Positions 59,301-64,000 of a stretch of DNA of 64,000 nt are shown piece by piece. Under the pieces are notes generated by a model. It was not told the origin of the DNA. It worked only from the letters and a program-made list of their open reading frames with translations, and searched no databases. The DNA comes from Pictodentalium vernedei (lineage: Eukaryota > Mollusca > Scaphopoda > Dentaliida > Dentaliidae): positions 7,503,920 to 7,567,919 of the forward strand of contig CM062292.1 in the NCBI GenBank assembly GCA_031216915.1, read 5' to 3'. The position numbers and the translations under genes are program-made. Every line of letters begins with the position of its first letter. Position 1 is the first letter of the stretch.

Positions 59301-59350
<50 letters not shown>
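59258..59350 (+). mobile_element. 5'-truncated SINE tail, second copy
   Basis: Same insertion as at 40405-40489, with an AAAT tract about two units longer. Flanked by 'aatacactctctt' on both sides. Confidence 0.8.
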
Positions 59351-59351
<1 letters not shown>

Positions 59352-61456
59352 ATACACTCTCTTAAAATAAACCTAATCCTCTAATGTTATTCAGCAATAT
59401 AAGAAGTATAAGAAACTTTGTTTTACTTTTTGTTAATCGTGTAAATGCAATGTTTGATACAACATCAATCCAATTAAAAAGGTCAATTGAAAGAGTTGCC
59501 ATTCTTGGACACAGTTATATTGCAAGAGTTTATAAAAAATAGAAACTGGAGTAATAGTAGACAAAACATTCACATGGGACACACGATTGTACTTAAATTT
59601 TGAAATATGCTATCCACAAAAGCAGGAGCAACAGCGAGGACAATAACCACCAGCGAACAGATAAAAGACTGCGTTAAATAAGGTTATTTGACAACCCCAA
59701 GGAAGGTGAGGTGAAAAACGTCGTCATAGAAAGTCTTCCCCGGAGGTTCAAACTAAGGTATATGATGGCCGATACATACAGCTGGTTTGTCGACCATTCA
59801 GCCGTTTAGGGGAGAGGAAAACTGTGAAATCACAGTAATACATACCCCCGCCCCACCGCACCCCAAAAGAAAGAACACTGATTTTATTAACTACAGGGAT
59901 AAAATGAAAATATGTATTTATTGGGTTTAAGGTCACTCTTCGGGACTATACCTAATTTGACTTGTACACAAGCACTGCTTCGATTCTAAGGCTTCTTGCT
60001 TTTCAGAAACGCCGACGGTCGACAGGCATCTCCGCGTCTGGTTTCTTCCTTCTCCTCTTCTTCTGTCCTTGTTTACGGCACTTGGTGGTAGAATCTACGT
60101 CCAGCAAATCCGGGTCACTGGTAGGTTGATCGGTGCGGGAGGAAATCCCCCTAAAAGGTGCTTCACCTCTTCAACGACTCTGGACGAGTACACTCTCAAA
60201 ATCCACTGATAGGATAATTTTGCATTTGCGCACCATACTCAATGTGGTGGCAAAGACAGCCTCCAGGTCTACTGGAGATTTTTTGTATTTCAGTTGATAA
60301 TTCTTCTGAGCGGTAGGTGTCCAAGGCGCGAATGTGTTGAATGAAGAACGTCAAAAAACGTTTTTTGAAAACTTTTATATTTTACATTGCTTAAAGTAGG
60401 TTTTTGTGAGCTGTCACACATATCCGTGCCGACGTCTCATTGGATGGCAGAATTTAGTTCCAAATAATGTGTCACCCAACGATTTTGTGAAAAGAAAAAA
60501 AATAAGGTTTGGAAATCAGAGTAACACTCCGCGGATTAAAACGTCACATTATTGACAAATTGTCCTCATGCACATCTGTCAGATTTATGATTTTATAATA
60601 TTTATGGCTTGTTGAACAAAACACCTGTTTGAAATTTAACTCTTGTGGGGTGACTTCATACTAAGTCGTAACGATATCGTAGTTGAATGACTTTACATGG
60701 GGATTCTACAGTGTATTATTTAGTGTTACAATTTCGGGGTCGATCACCCCATCTAATCACTTTATGAAAACAGAGTTTCGTGTGGCGCATCGGAGTCTTT
60801 AATGCAGTGTACACGTAATGTAACGTGGACAGTATTGTCCACAATTTCGTTTCATTATTATCACATAGCATAGCATATGTACAAATCTGAAGTTAACCTT
60901 GCTGGTTAAGGTTACGCAACTATTTTTATACCATGATTACCTATTCTACTATACATGAAAAGCCTATGACATAAATTTTAGCTTTACACACCAACCGTGA
61001 TGAACACGCCAGCAATGGGATTTCACTAGAAAAACTTTAGAGCTACATTAGAACTGCATCCCCATTGACCTTTGGTGACGTGGACCTGAAAGCAAACTTG
61101 TCTAAATTTATCGCACGTCGTCTCGCGAAGAGTGAAATGGAAGTGGCAATTATTTATTACGTTTTTAAATGGGTTTACTTCATAAGATGCCAAAAATTAA
61201 CAAAATGCATTGTCCCATGCTAATAAAGCATGCATAACTCGAAACAGTATGTTATTATGTTATTAAAACGAAAAAGGCTCAGTTTCTTTTTTCATTTCGT
61301 TTCGGCGATAAAATTGACAGCAGAAGTACCGCCCACCGATGCTCGTGTAAACAAAAGCAGATTTACTCGTATGTACTTCTGCTGTTCAGTAAAATCGAGA
61401 AAAAATAATAGCGGCTTTTAATAAGCTGACGATCATGGTATAAATAACATACCCAA

Positions 61457-61516
61457 AGTAGCTTGGAGTACCAAATGTTCACCACTCGTGGTGAACATTT
61501 GGTACACCAAGCTACT
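61457..61516. repeat. 60-bp palindrome, second copy
   Basis: Identical by eye to 42596-42655. Confidence 0.85.
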
Positions 61517-62245
61517 ATGAGTATATTCTATATTTACCCAGTCGTGTTAAATGCTGGTTATTTAATGCATTTTACTGGGAATTCCATGCACGAAAACGTT
61601 GTCGGGTTTACAGACGGAAGCCACACTTGCGCATGTACATGCATGGCAACGTTCTGTTAATTTTTAACGCTTTGTGGTGGGCCCTCAGTCGGAGAATTTG
61701 ATGACTAGAGGGGTTTGTAAAATGAACAGAAGTCTTGGTGAAAAGCACGTACATGCGTAACGTTGGTCTCATTCTATGCATTTGAGATTATTGAGAGTAT
61801 TGTTGTATAACTTTGCATATCGTTTTTATAATATGTTTGTAGATTAAATGACTTTTAGTTATAATTTCAGGGTAACTACACACGGACAGTCACATGACCT
61901 CACGGTTGCCCCTGTGAATCGAACCAATGGGAGATATTTATAGAATAATAGCGATGTTTTCAAGATTCAACCCACCGTTTCTTGTGATTTCTGAAGCCTG
62001 TCAGACTCAAGGAAATTCCTTCGGACTGTTCACTCCAGGGGAAGGTAAGAGCTAGTGGAATGGTAAAAATAAACCATAACTTCAAGTATACTATTCAAAA
62101 CAAGTGGGGGATATTTGATAAAAGTGAGATGTATGAAGAAAATATATGGTGGATGATCTCAGTGATAGTTGGGTGTCTGACAAGCACACATTCCTGGCAC
62201 TGAGCTGAAGAAGACATGCACGGCCAGTCAGAAAATTTACCACAT

Positions 62246-63196
62246 TCAGTCCAATACCTCAATACTTTGTAAATCCTCCTCGGTTCGCGAGACAAGCGCG
62301 GATGCGGCGTGGCATACTCCTCACTAAACGTCCAATATCAGCTTGACTGATGTTATTCCATTCTTCCTGCAGTGCAGCGGCGAGTTCGTGGACATTGGAA
62401 AGGGGTGTTGGCGTTGTCGTAGGCGCCTGTCAAGCACATCCCAGACGTACTCGATTGGTGAGTGGTCTGAACTTAGTGCTGGCCAAGACAATTCTGCTCC
62501 TGGTGGAAATCTGCAGCGACACGGGTCCTGTGTGCTCTTGCATTGTCATCTTGGGAAATGAATCCACGGCCGTGACGTCGCACAAATGGCAGCACATGAG
62601 CTGCTAACATGCTGTCACAGTAGTACTGCCCCATGACACGCCCTTGGATGTAATGCTGTTCTGCTTGTCATGGTAATGCCTCCCAACACCTTAGCCGATC
62701 CACCACCAAAACGACCATGCTGCAAACGGTTACTTCATGGTATCGTTCGTTCTGTCGCCTCCACATTCTGTTCCATCTGTCGTGGAATTGGAGAGAGAAC
62801 ATCGATTCATCGGAAAACATAACGTTGCTCCACCGATGATTGCTCCAGCGCTGTCGTGCTCCACATCAATTACGCCTTGCTGCTATGTGACGTTGAGTCA
62901 AACCTGGAATTATTCGAGATCGTCGAGAGTACAAATTTGCAACAGTCTGACCACTGACTCACACATCTGTCGATCGGTGCAGCTGCTGTCCAATTTCGAT
63001 CCTGGTTAGTAGTTGTTGCCCTTGGACGACCTGATCGACATCTGTCATCAACATTTTCTGTCTGATAGTAGCGTGACCACAACCTGCTAATCACCCATTG
63101 AGTGACGTTGACAATTTGAGCCACTGCAGTCTGCCTGTTGCCTGCTTCCAACATGCGAACGGCAAGAAAACGTTCGTCACGTGTCAGTCTTCGCAT
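62246..63196 (-). pseudogene. Tc1-like transposase, degenerate, second copy
   Basis: Same deletion and frame breaks as at 43385-44335, with a few substitutions. Inherited through the large duplication, not a separate transposition. Confidence 0.82.
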
Positions 63197-63480
63197 ACCT
63201 CAAAAGTTACTTTTCGACGAGAAACTATTGATGAACGAGTTTACACCAAGAAAAGAACGATGAGACCTCTGAAAAAGCCCATCCAGTAGAAATAAAAAAT
63301 TCAAAACGTACCGCACAGGCATTAACGCTGTGCTCGTGCGAAAAGCCTGCACGACGTTTTCGTGCGCCAATGACATTCATGATCCACACTGAACTTGGTA
63401 ACATATAAATGTGTCCAATCACGCGTATCCAATGCCATTTTCCGAAAATATCATCATCAGTTTAGATATCCCCTACTTTT

Positions 63481-63641
63481 TCAATAGTATACCTCACGTG
63501 ACTTTCTTGCATTCTGATTGGCTGAAAGGTGATACCCTATTTCGTGTAGTTGTCCAGCACAGAGCTGAAGGGTCACTACATGCGGGCACTATATGTTTTC
63601 TATTTTTAGCACGGGCACTATATGCATTTTCTGGTTATAAA
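63481..63641 (+). repeat. Dispersed repeat, duplicate of 44620-44780
   Basis: Copy inherited with unit 2; no independent ends. Confidence 0.5.
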
Positions 63642-63840
63642 AACGTACAAAGCAACAATTTATCCAAAATGGTGGCAGAAAATCCCGGCCACCAATTAGA
63701 CAATTCGATTTACATAAAAAATATACACTTCATTTTTTTAGTGTCGCAAGAATAGCCGCAAAGTTTTCCGAGGTGATACGTTCCGATAAATAGAGATTAT
63801 TACCATAATGTGGATGTACAAAATATGTATCCGAGTCGAG

Positions 63841-63907
63841 CTCTGGGTTCTAAGGGCAGATCACGACGAGTCGAAGACGAGTCGTGATCTACCCTTAGAA
63901 CCCGGAG
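63841..63907. repeat. Hairpin with 27-bp arms, second copy
   Basis: Identical by eye to 44980-45046. Confidence 0.8.
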
Positions 63908-64000
63908 TGAGACATTGGCAGAGGCGAGGAATAGTATCATTTTGTAGAACAATTATCAATATCCACACATTATTCTCATTTCTCCTTTATTGTTTAAAAT

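Larger units (their letters stand above)
51974..64000 (+). repeat. Large duplication, unit 2 (continues past the window)
   Basis: Direct copy of 33086-45139. It begins abruptly inside the RT coding region, so the retroelement here lacks everything downstream of that point, and it is still matching unit 1 at base 64000. The simplest reading is a head-to-tail tandem duplication of 33086-51973. Confidence 0.93.

Overview
This window looks like intergenic, repeat-dominated nuclear DNA from a marine invertebrate. A mollusc is my best guess, but nothing here proves it. The evidence is AT-rich sequence with no bacterial-style operons, a C-type lectin exon with an intron acceptor, tRNA- and 5S-rRNA-derived SINEs with target-site duplications (TSDs), Ty3/gypsy and Tc1/mariner debris, many MITEs, and long satellites. 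No complete, intact gene is visible.

Layout: 1-9.3 kb holds a coding-like 159-bp tandem repeat, a SINE with a 5S-type head, a collapsed gypsy element in which integrase precedes reverse transcriptase (Gmr1-like order), several MITEs and one C-type lectin terminal exon. 10.5-13 kb is a satellite built from 10-11-bp words in a 31-bp unit. 14-24 kb holds a SINE with a clear 5S rRNA head, more MITEs and a possible lectin exon relic. 24.2-26.2 kb is a 60-bp minisatellite. 26.4-28.3 kb holds a SINE with a tRNA-Cys-like head and another gypsy relic.

29.4-37.0 kb (minus strand) is a nest. A broken gene of an uncharacterised eukaryotic family (motif YSDTCGGQN) is split by a 5.8-kb LTR retrotransposon with a 5-bp TSD, and again by a 314-bp MITE with a TA TSD. 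Sequence from about 33.09 kb onward reappears almost unchanged from about 51.97 kb to the window end. This is best read as a tandem duplication with an 18.9-kb period whose second unit runs off the window. It duplicates part of the nested gene, the retroelement 5' half, a dead Tc1 transposase and several hairpins.

45.2-46.3 kb holds SINEs and a 148-bp tandem repeat. 47,613-51,343 is the most unusual object: a 3.7-kb element flanked by a 6-bp direct repeat, with long terminal inverted repeats made of short palindromes spaced about 21 bp apart, and a further ~1-kb palindrome inside. I could not assign it to a superfamily.

The genes do not form a pathway. The window records successive insertion, decay and duplication.
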